Shown here piece by piece: positions 1-6,338 of a stretch of 9,421 bases of DNA. The notes below the pieces were generated by a model. That model had not been told where the DNA came from. It saw only the letters and a list, made by a program, of their open reading frames with translations, and made no database searches. A program made the translations under genes and the position numbers. Source of the stretch: Dehalococcoidales bacterium (lineage in GTDB: Bacteria > Chloroflexota > Dehalococcoidia > Dehalococcoidales > UBA2162); NCBI GenBank assembly GCA_002685815.1, contig NYYM01000062.1:16247-25667 (forward strand). Direction: 5' to 3'. How positions within the stretch are numbered: the first letter of the stretch is position 1; each line of letters begins with the position of its first letter.

Positions 1-951
1 GGGATGGACCCGAAGAAATGGGCCGAGGCTTTTAAGAAGCTCGACTTTGTGGTTGCCGTTGACCTCTTTATGACCCCGACTACCCAACTGGCTGACGTGG
101 TTCTGCCGACGGGTACTTTCCTCGAGAAGGATAGTATCAGAAGCTGGTGGGTACCCCTCCAGAGTATCAATAAAGCGATTACGGTAGACGAATGCAAACC
201 TGATATAGAAATCAACTTTGAACTGGCCAAGAGGTTTGACCCGAACTTCCGCTGGAACAACATAAATGACCTGTTTGATGATATTATCGAACCTTCCGGG
301 ATGACCTTCAAAGAGCTACAGCAAAAGGGCTGGGTCATGCCACCGGAAGGGCATCCCAGCCATCCGTATCACCGGTTCCAGGCAGGTCTGCTTCGACTGG
401 ACAGGAAGCCCGGGTTCCAGACCCCGTCGGGTAAGATTGAACTATACTCCACATTACGTGAAGAGTGGGGATTGGAGCCCATAGCCCACTATGAAGAACC
501 ATACTTCACACCCGTCAGCCAGCCTAAATTATATGAAAAGTACCCTTTGATTTTGGCCACAGGGAGAAGGTCGCCGGTGTACTTCCATTCCGAGCACAGA
601 AACATTCCCTGGCTGCGGGAAGTTGACCCCGACCCCATTATTGAAATCCATCCCGATACCGCCAGGTCAAACAGTATTGCTAACGGGGATTGGGTGTGGG
701 TTGAGAACTGGTTAGGCAAGTGCATGTTTAAGGTTAAGACTACCCTCGTTGTGCCGACCTGGATGGTGATGGCTGCTCACGCTTGGTGGTTCCCTGAAGA
801 GCCTGGTGAAGAGCCCTCCCTGTTCGGCGTCTGGAAATCGAATGTAAGTCAGCTTATTCCTATGGGTTCTCAAGGGAAAGACGGTCTCGGTGCACCGACA
901 AAGCATATGCTTTGCAAAATTTATAAAGCCAATGGTAGAGAGGAGGGGTAG
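1..951 (+). CDS. Molybdopterin oxidoreductase, C-terminal part (5' end outside window)
   Basis: This is the C-terminal 316 codons of a DMSO-reductase-superfamily (Mo/W bis-MGD) catalytic subunit. The frame is already open at base 1, so the ATG at 4 is probably internal. The segment TQLADVVLPTGTFLEKDS (from about nt 82) is the conserved ADVVLP-x(n)-E stretch of this superfamily. From about nt 540 (YPLILATGRRSPVYFHSEHR) to near the end is the molydopterin dinucleotide-binding domain, with the usual IEIHPDTA and NGDWVWVEN pieces. The Fe-S and metal-ligand region is missing because it lies upstream. The stop is one base before the ATG of a ferredoxin subunit, so the two are almost certainly co-translated as a catalytic/electron-transfer pair. 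Substrate is unknown. Related two-subunit enzymes include aromatic dehydroxylases and sulfur or arsenic oxyanion reductases, and nothing visible here selects among them. Confidence 0.93.
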   Translation, partial: GMDPKKWAEAFKKLDFVVAVDLFMTPTTQLADVVLPTGTFLEKDSIRSWWVPLQSINKAITVDECKPDIEINFELAKRFDPNFRWNNINDLFDDIIEPSGMTFKELQQKGWVMPPEGHPSHPYHRFQAGLLRLDRKPGFQTPSGKIELYSTLREEWGLEPIAHYEEPYFTPVSQPKLYEKYPLILATGRRSPVYFHSEHRNIPWLREVDPDPIIEIHPDTARSNSIANGDWVWVENWLGKCMFKVKTTLVVPTWMVMAAHAWWFPEEPGEEPSLFGVWKSNVSQLIPMGSQGKDGLGAPTKHMLCKIYKANGREEG

Positions 952-952
952 A

Positions 953-1306
953 ATGGCTAAACAGTGTGAGTACGGTTTACTGATAGATTACGAATACTGT
1001 ACCGGTTGCTATGCCTGTCAGATAGCCTGCGCTCAAGAATACAATTGGCCGGCGGGGATGGGGGGAATACGCGTCATTGAAATGGAGCAGAAGCTACCTA
1101 ACGATAGGGCCTATCTTGCCTACCTTCCCTTTCCCACCGAACTATGCATCCTGTGCGCACCTCTCACCAGGAAAGGACTTGAGCCAGCTTGTGTGAAGCA
1201 CTGCATGGCAGCCTGTATGAAATACGGGCAAATCGAGGAACTGGCCAAGGAAATGACCAAGAAGCCACGGATGGTGCTCTGGGTGCCGCGGAGGGTCTCC
1301 CGGTAA
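953..1306 (+). CDS. Small 4Fe-4S dicluster ferredoxin subunit of the molybdenum oxidoreductase
   Basis: A 117-aa electron-transfer protein, expected to carry two [4Fe-4S] clusters and pass electrons to or from the molybdenum subunit encoded immediately upstream. The start at 953 is chosen because GAGGAGG at 940-946 sits six bases before it; the frame is open further upstream but lacks such a site. The first motif is C16-x2-C19-x2-C22-x3-C26 (CTGCYACQIAC). The second is C65-x2-C68-x11-C80-x3-C84, followed by an extra C88. The prolines that usually follow the last Cys of each motif are absent. DmsB/NrfC-type subunits are usually near 200 aa with four clusters, so this is a reduced form. No signal peptide or membrane segment is visible, so a cytoplasmic location is likely. 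The C-terminal ELAKEMTKKPRMVLWVP looks like a natural family ending rather than a truncation. Confidence 0.92.
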   Translation: MAKQCEYGLLIDYEYCTGCYACQIACAQEYNWPAGMGGIRVIEMEQKLPNDRAYLAYLPFPTELCILCAPLTRKGLEPACVKHCMAACMKYGQIEELAKEMTKKPRMVLWVPRRVSR

Positions 1307-1694
1307 CATCTGCATCTCCGTTCATTCCTTTTGGTTTGCCAGTCGGGATATCACTATTTATGGGCATTTTGGCAATATAGGAAGGCAAGATTTTCCATTC
1401 ACTAAGAAAAACTACCAACCACTACCGGGCAGAACTCTTTCATGAAGGTTATTGACAAACTCTCTTGAGAGGACTAAACTCAAATCCCAACCTAATAATA
1501 AGCATTAAAGCTCTCCATCTTCTTGTAGACGAGGCGAGAATGTTGATATAAAGGTCGTTGATGACTATTGTTAACTTCTCGGCTCGTTCTTTATAGGGAT
1601 AAGTCACGTACGTTCATAATGGGATTAATGCTGGCGTAATAACGGTAACAATAAACGTTAGTAAGGTATATTTATTGCCTTGAGAGGAGATGAT
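1307..1694. other. Non-coding gap between the ferredoxin and M14 genes
   Basis: This 388-bp AT-rich stretch has no reading frame with both a plausible start and a ribosome binding site. It holds the promoter-like element at 1449-1484 (listed separately). It also has a weaker candidate TTGATA (1543-1548), 17 bp, TATTGT (1566-1571), and a short inverted repeat TAACG/CGTTA at 1640-1644 and 1656-1660. The first 74 bases are open in another frame and would encode a hydrophobic tail, but no start belongs to it. No clear intrinsic terminator was found after the ferredoxin gene. Confidence 0.6.
1449..1484 (+). promoter_or_regulatory. Putative sigma-70 promoter, copy 1 of a shared 36-bp element
   Basis: TTGACA at 1452-1457 and TAAACT at 1475-1480 are separated by exactly 17 bp. 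The flanking blocks TTATTGACAAAC (1449-1460) and GAGGACTAAACTCAAA (1469-1484) recur base for base, with the same spacing, at 4436-4471 in front of the dehalogenase gene. The interior of the spacer differs, and overall identity is 30 of 36. This pattern fits a conserved promoter class. Transcription would start near 1487 and leave a leader of about 208 nt before the M14 start at 1695. Confidence 0.62.
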
Positions 1695-4286
1695 ATGGCT
1701 AAGACACTACCTTCCCCGGAAAAATATTTTGGTTATCAACTGGGAACAGACCGGAAAATTGCCAGATGGGACAAGATTGTTGACTACTATGAGCTACTGG
1801 ATGAACAATCTGAGAGAATCAAGGTCATAAATCTGGGCCCATCCACAGAGGGTAACCCAGTGCTCTTGGTAATTGTCACATCAATCGACAACATGAAAAA
1901 ACTGGAGCGTTTCAAAGACGTTAATGCCAAGCTCGATGACCCACGGGGGCTAAGCGATAGACAGATCGATGCACTAATCAAAGAAGGTAAGGCAACCGTC
2001 CTGCAGATGGGGAGTATGCACCCTCAGGAAATTGGCGGCACCCAGATGATGCCTGAATTTATCTATGACCTGCTGACTCGTACCGATGAGGAGGCAGAGT
2101 TAATTCGGGAAAATGTTATCAGCCTTTTTGTCCCCTGCGCCAATCCCGACGGAAACATCATGGTCTGCGACTGGTATTATCAACAGCTCGGTACCGAATA
2201 TGAGGGCTGCCGGTTACCATGGCTCGATCATAAATATTGCGGTCATGACAACAACCGGGATGCTTACGCATTTAACCTGGTTGAATCACGATACTGGGCA
2301 GAGATAATGCACCGGGACTGGTACCCGCAGGTTTGGCAGGACCATCATCAGATGGGGCAATACTCTCCGCGCTTTTTGTGTCCTCCTTTCCCTGACCCAA
2401 TGCAACCTTACTGTGACCCGCTGACCTGGCGAGAGCATGCCTGGTTTGGTGCTCATATGGCCTATAAGCTCGAGGAGGCCGGGATTACCGGGGTAATCAA
2501 TGGTGTTCAGTTTGTCTCACGTAATACAAGCGCCGGACACGGTACGGTAGTTAATCCCCACAATATCGCCGGATTCTTTACTGAATCGGCCAGTGCTAAG
2601 CTGGCAACTCCGGTTTATATTCATTCTAACCAGATTAAAGGGGGAGAGGGAGTAATTCGCAACTTTGCCAAGAGCGGTCAGGCGCAGGGAAATTACCCTC
2701 ACCTCTGGTCCGGTGGTTGGTGGCATCTCAGGGATATAGTCGACCAACAAAAAATTGCTGCCTGGGCGCTGCTCGAAATGGCCGCCCGTCATTGGGAAAC
2801 GGTACTGCGAAACCATTGCCTTAAGGCCAGCAGGCAAACCGAGCGTGGTGCCGAGGGAAGACCGTACGCTTATGTCATCCCTCCGGAGCAGCATGATGCC
2901 TTGACAACGCAAAAACTCATAGAGAAGTTGCTGCGCCATGGTATTGAGATACAGAAAGCTAAAGAAGAGTTCATGGTAAAAAACGTCCGGTATCCTCAGG
3001 GTAGCTACGTCGTCTTTCTGGGGCAGCCCAAGATGGCAATGATAAAAATACTTTTGGGACGAACACTATATCCCGATGATGAATTCACCCGTTCACCGGA
3101 TGGCACTCCAATGCTGCCTGGTGACGTAGCCACTGATACCCTGGGTGAGTTCATGGGAATTGATGTTAAACCGATAGATACAAAATTCGAAGGCGATTTC
3201 GAAAGTATTAGAAAGACAACTAAACCGACAGGCAAACTCGTTGGCACCGCTAAGAGCGGCTATATCCTTGACGGCCGGCTAAACGATAGCTTCAAGGCCT
3301 GCAACCGGTTACTCGATAAAGGCATTCAGGTAAGGAGACTCAATGAAGAGGTAACAGTAAACGGTGAGGTTTTACCACCTGGTGCATTCTTCATCCCAAC
3401 AACGAACAGTAACGATGAGACAGCCCTTAAGAAGATTGCCGCTGACACAGGCATCGATTTCCAGGCCTTGGACAGAAAGCCGAAAGCCAGGAGCCACCGC
3501 ATAAAACAGCTCCGGGTGGGTATTTACGATCGGTACTGGGGGGGTAACATGGAAGCAGGCTGGACCGAGTGGGTTCTGGAAGAATTCAACTTCCCTTACA
3601 CCATTCTGAAAGATGCCGACATCAAGAAAGGTAACTTAAGCAACAGGTTTGATGTAATTATCCTGCCCAGCGATACGACAGCATTCATTACCGGAGATGA
3701 AAAAGAACTAGAGAAATGGTTTGAGGAAAGAGGCAGCCGTATGGGGATAAGTATGACCTCATACCCGCCTGAATATCGCAGTGGCTTTGGTGAAGAAGGT
3801 ACTAAAGCCCTAGCGAGTTTCGTTGAAAGGGGAGGCACCCTGCTGGCATTTGACGAGTCCTGTAATTACGCCATCGAACACTTAAAACTGCCGGTAACAA
3901 ATGCAGTCAAAGACCTGTCGAAAAAAGACTATGGCTGCGGAGGTTCGACACTTAATCTTATCGTCGATAACCACCATCCTCTTGGTTACGGTATGCCGGT
4001 GCGTAGTCAAGTACTGGTCCGGGCAAACAACCCGATTTTTGACCTGAAGCCATCAAGTTTTAACGAACGGTTCCATGTCATCATCCGTTTTCCTGAAGAG
4101 CGGAACCCCGAGTTACCTTTGCTGCAAAGTGGCTGGCTGATCGGTGAAGAAAAGGTTCTCGGCAAGACGGCCATGCTCTCGTATCGGCAGGGGAAAGGGG
4201 AAATAATACTTATCGGTTTTAGTCCTCATTACAAGGGGTGGACCCACGCCACCTTTAAGCTGTTGTTTAATTGCGTTCTTCGTTAG
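1695..4286 (+). CDS. M14-family zinc carboxypeptidase homologue with C-terminal GATase-like domain
   Basis: An 863-aa protein predicted to be a zinc-dependent amide-bond hydrolase. The ATG at 1695 is preferred because GAGAGGAG at 1682-1689 precedes it by five bases; an in-frame TTG at 1680 overlaps that site. The M14 signature is complete. H109-P-Q-E112 is the HxxE zinc pair. N150-P-D-G is followed by N186-N-R-D, the substrate-carboxylate region. The third zinc ligand is one of H217/H218 in DHHQMG. E297 in FFTESASA is the likely catalytic glutamate. The peptidase domain covers about residues 15-380. A second Rossmann-like domain, resembling the class I glutamine-amidotransferase-like fold, starts near residue 605 (RVGIYDRYWGG) and includes FVERGGTLLAFDES near 705-720. 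No signal peptide or membrane segment is visible, so it should be cytoplasmic. The true substrate is unknown and need not be a peptide. The putative promoter at 1449-1484 lies upstream. Confidence 0.9.
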   Translation: MAKTLPSPEKYFGYQLGTDRKIARWDKIVDYYELLDEQSERIKVINLGPSTEGNPVLLVIVTSIDNMKKLERFKDVNAKLDDPRGLSDRQIDALIKEGKATVLQMGSMHPQEIGGTQMMPEFIYDLLTRTDEEAELIRENVISLFVPCANPDGNIMVCDWYYQQLGTEYEGCRLPWLDHKYCGHDNNRDAYAFNLVESRYWAEIMHRDWYPQVWQDHHQMGQYSPRFLCPPFPDPMQPYCDPLTWREHAWFGAHMAYKLEEAGITGVINGVQFVSRNTSAGHGTVVNPHNIAGFFTESASAKLATPVYIHSNQIKGGEGVIRNFAKSGQAQGNYPHLWSGGWWHLRDIVDQQKIAAWALLEMAARHWETVLRNHCLKASRQTERGAEGRPYAYVIPPEQHDALTTQKLIEKLLRHGIEIQKAKEEFMVKNVRYPQGSYVVFLGQPKMAMIKILLGRTLYPDDEFTRSPDGTPMLPGDVATDTLGEFMGIDVKPIDTKFEGDFESIRKTTKPTGKLVGTAKSGYILDGRLNDSFKACNRLLDKGIQVRRLNEEVTVNGEVLPPGAFFIPTTNSNDETALKKIAADTGIDFQALDRKPKARSHRIKQLRVGIYDRYWGGNMEAGWTEWVLEEFNFPYTILKDADIKKGNLSNRFDVIILPSDTTAFITGDEKELEKWFEERGSRMGISMTSYPPEYRSGFGEEGTKALASFVERGGTLLAFDESCNYAIEHLKLPVTNAVKDLSKKDYGCGGSTLNLIVDNHHPLGYGMPVRSQVLVRANNPIFDLKPSSFNERFHVIIRFPEERNPELPLLQSGWLIGEEKVLGKTAMLSYRQGKGEIILIGFSPHYKGWTHATFKLLFNCVLR

Positions 4287-4435
4287 CCCCAGGATTGGAT
4301 AGCAAAGAATTACCACAACGCCTGACAGAAACTGACGAACTTATACGGGGCTTTTTCAAAAGGGGCTTCTGAGGAATCCACATTTCCAATTGGTTTATGA
4401 TTGTACTTTTTGAGCTTCGCAACTATATTTCTCTG

Positions 4436-4471
4436 TTATTGACAAACCCCCACTTGAGGACTAAACTCAAA
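4436..4471 (+). promoter_or_regulatory. Putative sigma-70 promoter, copy 2 of the shared 36-bp element
   Basis: TTGACA at 4439-4444 and TAAACT at 4462-4467 are 17 bp apart. The blocks TTATTGACAAAC (4436-4447) and GAGGACTAAACTCAAA (4456-4471) are identical to those at 1449-1484. A dyad TTGAG (4454-4458) / CTCAA (4466-4470) overlaps the -10 block and could be an operator, but the arms are 7 bp apart here and 9 bp in copy 1. A start near 4474 would give a leader of about 42 nt before the dehalogenase GTG codon, a more typical distance than in copy 1. Confidence 0.7.
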
Positions 4472-4515
4472 CTCAAATATGTAAAATAACTTAAAGATAT
4501 TATTGGAGGTATATT

Positions 4516-5718
4516 GTGAGAAAGTTAACCCTGGACCAATGGGAAAAGAAATATGTTATAGCCCCGTTAGAAAGATATGATCCGAAAAATAACATGTTTA
4601 ATCGGTGGAGTTGGCAGCCCGAAATAAGGGCGTCAGTGAAAGACTGGCGTTTTTCCGGTGAGATAACCAGCAAGCCAGGTTATTCTCTGCGGGACCTGGC
4701 TTTGAGACGCTCCAGCGGGGGCAGTTCGCCCGCTCCTCGCAGGGAAGCAACGATTGCCGCAGAACGCCCTGGTTCAACTCCGAGTACGAATACGGCGACT
4801 CTCAACCCTTCAGAAGAAGAAACCAGCTATTTTAGCAACCCACAGATGGTAACCCGTGATATAAAAAAGATAGCAATGCATTTCGGCGCTAGTCTGGTAG
4901 GTATATGCAAAGTGGAAAACCGATGGGTATACTCGCATACCTACCATGGGGAAGGGCCAATGGGGGCCCCAGGTGATACTCCAGTGGTAATTGGTGAATC
5001 AAAGCCTCACGAGATACCCAATGAGTTTCAGTACGCCGTGGTGATGGCTTTTGCTGAAGACTACAGCTTACTGAAATATCATCCTACTTGGATTGCTCAG
5101 TCGGCGACCAGCTTAGGCTATGCCGAAATGGCTATTACCAATGCCCATCTTTCAGCCTTCATTCGGAATCTTGGCTATAAGGCTATTGAATCTGGTAATG
5201 ACGTCGCTATGTCAATACCAATGGCGATGCAGGCCGGATTGGGTGAAATAGGCCGAAACGGATTGTTGATTACCGCGAGGTTTGGCCCCCGGATAAGGTT
5301 GAGCAAGGTACTGACCAATTTACCACTGATAGCCGATTCTCCCATAGAGTTTGGAGTGACCGAGTACTGTGAGGCCTGCAAGAAGTGTGCTGTGATGTGT
5401 CCGTCACAGTCCCTTCTCTACGGAGAACGGACCACAGAGCCGAATAGTGTATCGAACGTCGGTGGTAGCCTTAAATGGCCAATAAATGCCGAAACCTGTC
5501 GAAGATACTGGGGTCAGGTCAACAGGCCATGCACTACCTGTATCTCTTGTTGCTCATATAACAAACCCGATACTTGGCCACATAAGACAGTTCGCTGGTT
5601 CACTGACCATGTCAGGTGGGCAGACCCCCTTTATATAAAGATGGACAACCTGCTTGGCTACGGAGCACAAAAAAATGCGGATAACTTCTGGGAAGAATGG
5701 CAACCCAATCAGCATTAA
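4516..5718 (+). CDS. rdhA: Reductive dehalogenase homologue lacking a Tat signal (RdhA-like)
   Basis: A 400-aa member of the cobamide and Fe-S reductive dehalogenase family, which removes halogens from organohalides using low-potential electrons. The GTG start follows GGAGG (4505-4509) by six bases. There is no twin-arginine motif or hydrophobic signal, so the protein should stay in the cytoplasm, unlike respiratory RdhA proteins; no RdhB membrane-anchor gene is adjacent. Residues about 65-105 form a Ser/Pro/Ala/Thr-rich linker before the core. The core has T198, Y202, N228 and R261, whose mutual spacing equals that of T242, Y246, N272 and R305 as I recall them in the PceA active site. The motif AGLGEIGRNGLL is present. 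Cluster 1 is C285-x2-C288-x2-C291-x3-C295-P. Cluster 2 is C328 with C339-x2-C342-x3-C346, where Ser replaces the usual Pro and C345 is an extra Cys. Actual halogenated substrate, or dehalogenation at all, is unproven. Confidence 0.9.
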   Translation: MRKLTLDQWEKKYVIAPLERYDPKNNMFNRWSWQPEIRASVKDWRFSGEITSKPGYSLRDLALRRSSGGSSPAPRREATIAAERPGSTPSTNTATLNPSEEETSYFSNPQMVTRDIKKIAMHFGASLVGICKVENRWVYSHTYHGEGPMGAPGDTPVVIGESKPHEIPNEFQYAVVMAFAEDYSLLKYHPTWIAQSATSLGYAEMAITNAHLSAFIRNLGYKAIESGNDVAMSIPMAMQAGLGEIGRNGLLITARFGPRIRLSKVLTNLPLIADSPIEFGVTEYCEACKKCAVMCPSQSLLYGERTTEPNSVSNVGGSLKWPINAETCRRYWGQVNRPCTTCISCCSYNKPDTWPHKTVRWFTDHVRWADPLYIKMDNLLGYGAQKNADNFWEEWQPNQH

Positions 5719-5769
5719 AACTGTTCCTTTTTAGTTTATTAGTCTACGCCTACTCTCAGACGTAAAATT

Positions 5770-5850
5770 CAGCTTGCACATCTTTAGCAGATAGTGAACC
5801 AAGCGTTATTTCGGATGGTAGAAAGTCCATAGAAGAAAATGTGCAACCTG
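5770..5850. repeat. Imperfect 15-bp inverted repeat downstream of the dehalogenase gene
   Basis: The arm at 5770-5784 (CAGCTTGCACATCTT) matches the reverse complement of 5836-5850 at 13 of 15 bases, including the perfect 8-bp core TTGCACAT/ATGTGCAA. The 51-bp interior includes a smaller ATGG/CCAT dyad. A run of T (5862-5867) lies 12 bases further on. It could fold as a transcript-end structure for the dehalogenase or be a protein-binding site. The long loop makes it a poor classical terminator, and chance is not excluded. Confidence 0.4.
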
Positions 5851-5874
5851 AAAGCGTCAATATTTTTTCTGATA

Positions 5875-5903
5875 TTGACAAATTTTATAAGGAGGATTAT
5901 ACT
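5875..5903 (+). promoter_or_regulatory. Near-consensus sigma-70 promoter
   Basis: TTGACA (5875-5880, perfect -35) is followed after 17 bp by TATACT (5898-5903, five of six -10 bases). It shares ATTGACAAA with the two copies of the 36-bp element but not their -10 block. Initiation near 5910 would place the first short gene (5992) 82 nt downstream. It is the only convincing promoter seen ahead of the short genes and the solute-binding protein gene. Confidence 0.7.
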
Positions 5904-5991
5904 ACAATCCAAGCATTTTAAGTAGTAATGCGTAAATTATATAGGACAATATACCTAACACTCTCTACTTTCTTGTTAGTTGGAGGTGGCA

Positions 5992-6120
5992 ATGGCAATA
6001 GTCAAGGTACTGGAAACGGCAGATATTAATGCAATGTTAGGTGCCCTTTTTCGCTTGGTAGAGATGGATAATCATCGAGCTTCTGAGATATTTTGGGAGA
6101 GACACGGTGACAAGGGATAG
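5992..6120 (+). CDS. Hypothetical small protein, 42 aa
   Basis: A short reading frame from ATG 5992 to TAG 6118-6120. GGAGG at 5982-5986 lies five bases before the ATG, and a near-consensus promoter lies 90 bp upstream, so translation is likely. The protein begins MAIVKVLETADINAMLGA and continues with a mixed-charge, helical-looking sequence ending in ERHGDKG. It has no Cys, no membrane segment and no signal peptide, so it is not an RdhB-type anchor. I do not recognise the family. Its 3' end overlaps the next short frame by 14 bases, which suggests coupled translation. It may instead be the surviving start of a longer, decayed gene. Confidence 0.55.
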   Translation: MAIVKVLETADINAMLGALFRLVEMDNHRASEIFWERHGDKG

Positions 6121-6247
6121 GCGAAGACAGCCAGGAAAAGTAGAGCTGGTCCTGCCAGGGGAAACCAGGGTGTTGCAGGTTTTACTTTCTTACCTGGCAG
6201 CTCAAATATCCTCTCTTCCCCTCCCGTGGCCGGAGCCCTGGGGGTAA
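6107..6247 (+). CDS. Hypothetical small basic protein, 46 aa, overlapping the previous frame
   Basis: Starts at GTG 6107 inside the end of the preceding short gene, in a different frame, and stops at TAA 6245-6247. GGGAG at 6095-6099 lies seven bases before the GTG. The N-terminus is strongly basic (TRDRRRQPGK). A hydrophobic-amphipathic centre follows (VLQVLLSYLAAQI), then a Pro/Trp-rich end (LPLPWPEPWG). Sense-codon composition looks coding rather than random, but 46 codons is too short to be sure. I do not recognise the family. It may be a partner of the upstream 42-aa product, or the two may be frames of one gene split by a frameshift. The solute-binding protein gene starts 91 bp further on. 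Confidence 0.42.
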   Translation: MTRDRRRQPGKVELVLPGETRVLQVLLSYLAAQISSLPLPWPEPWG

Positions 6248-6338
6248 TCGGGGTTGGTGGCAGGGCCAGCTTGAAGAATCACTACCATAATAAGTGGTAA
6301 CTGAAGGAAAGACTTATCATATCAAAAGGAGGTAAGGA

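Noticed and set aside
1307..1380. Hydrophobic tail (FIPFGLPVGISLFMGILAI) in another frame just after the ferredoxin gene, possibly from a frameshifted extension or membrane subunit
   Set aside because: No start codon of its own beyond a shadow frame inside the ferredoxin gene, and the ferredoxin C-terminus already looks complete.
4346..4372. Repeated GGGGCTT around CTTTTTCAAAAG after the M14 gene, considered as a terminator
   Set aside because: The stem is short and AT-only, with no T-run after it; the repeated GGGGCTT is direct, not inverted.
4397..4489. 30-codon frame starting at ATG 4397 that runs through the copy-2 promoter element
   Set aside because: No ribosome binding site, and the pattern of conservation in this stretch fits promoter blocks rather than codons.
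5766..5921. A 51-codon open frame with protein-like composition (includes SIEENVQPESVNIFSDIDKF)
   Set aside because: It has no ATG, its only GTG lacks a ribosome binding site, and it overlaps the inverted repeat and the promoter; at most a gene remnant.
6129..6200. Resemblance to a cobalamin riboswitch B12 box (AGCCAGGA ... CCTGCC), attractive next to a cobamide enzyme
   Set aside because: The two halves are separated by about 14 extra bases, the other conserved blocks are missing in the right order, and the stretch is better explained as the 46-aa reading frame at 6107-6247.
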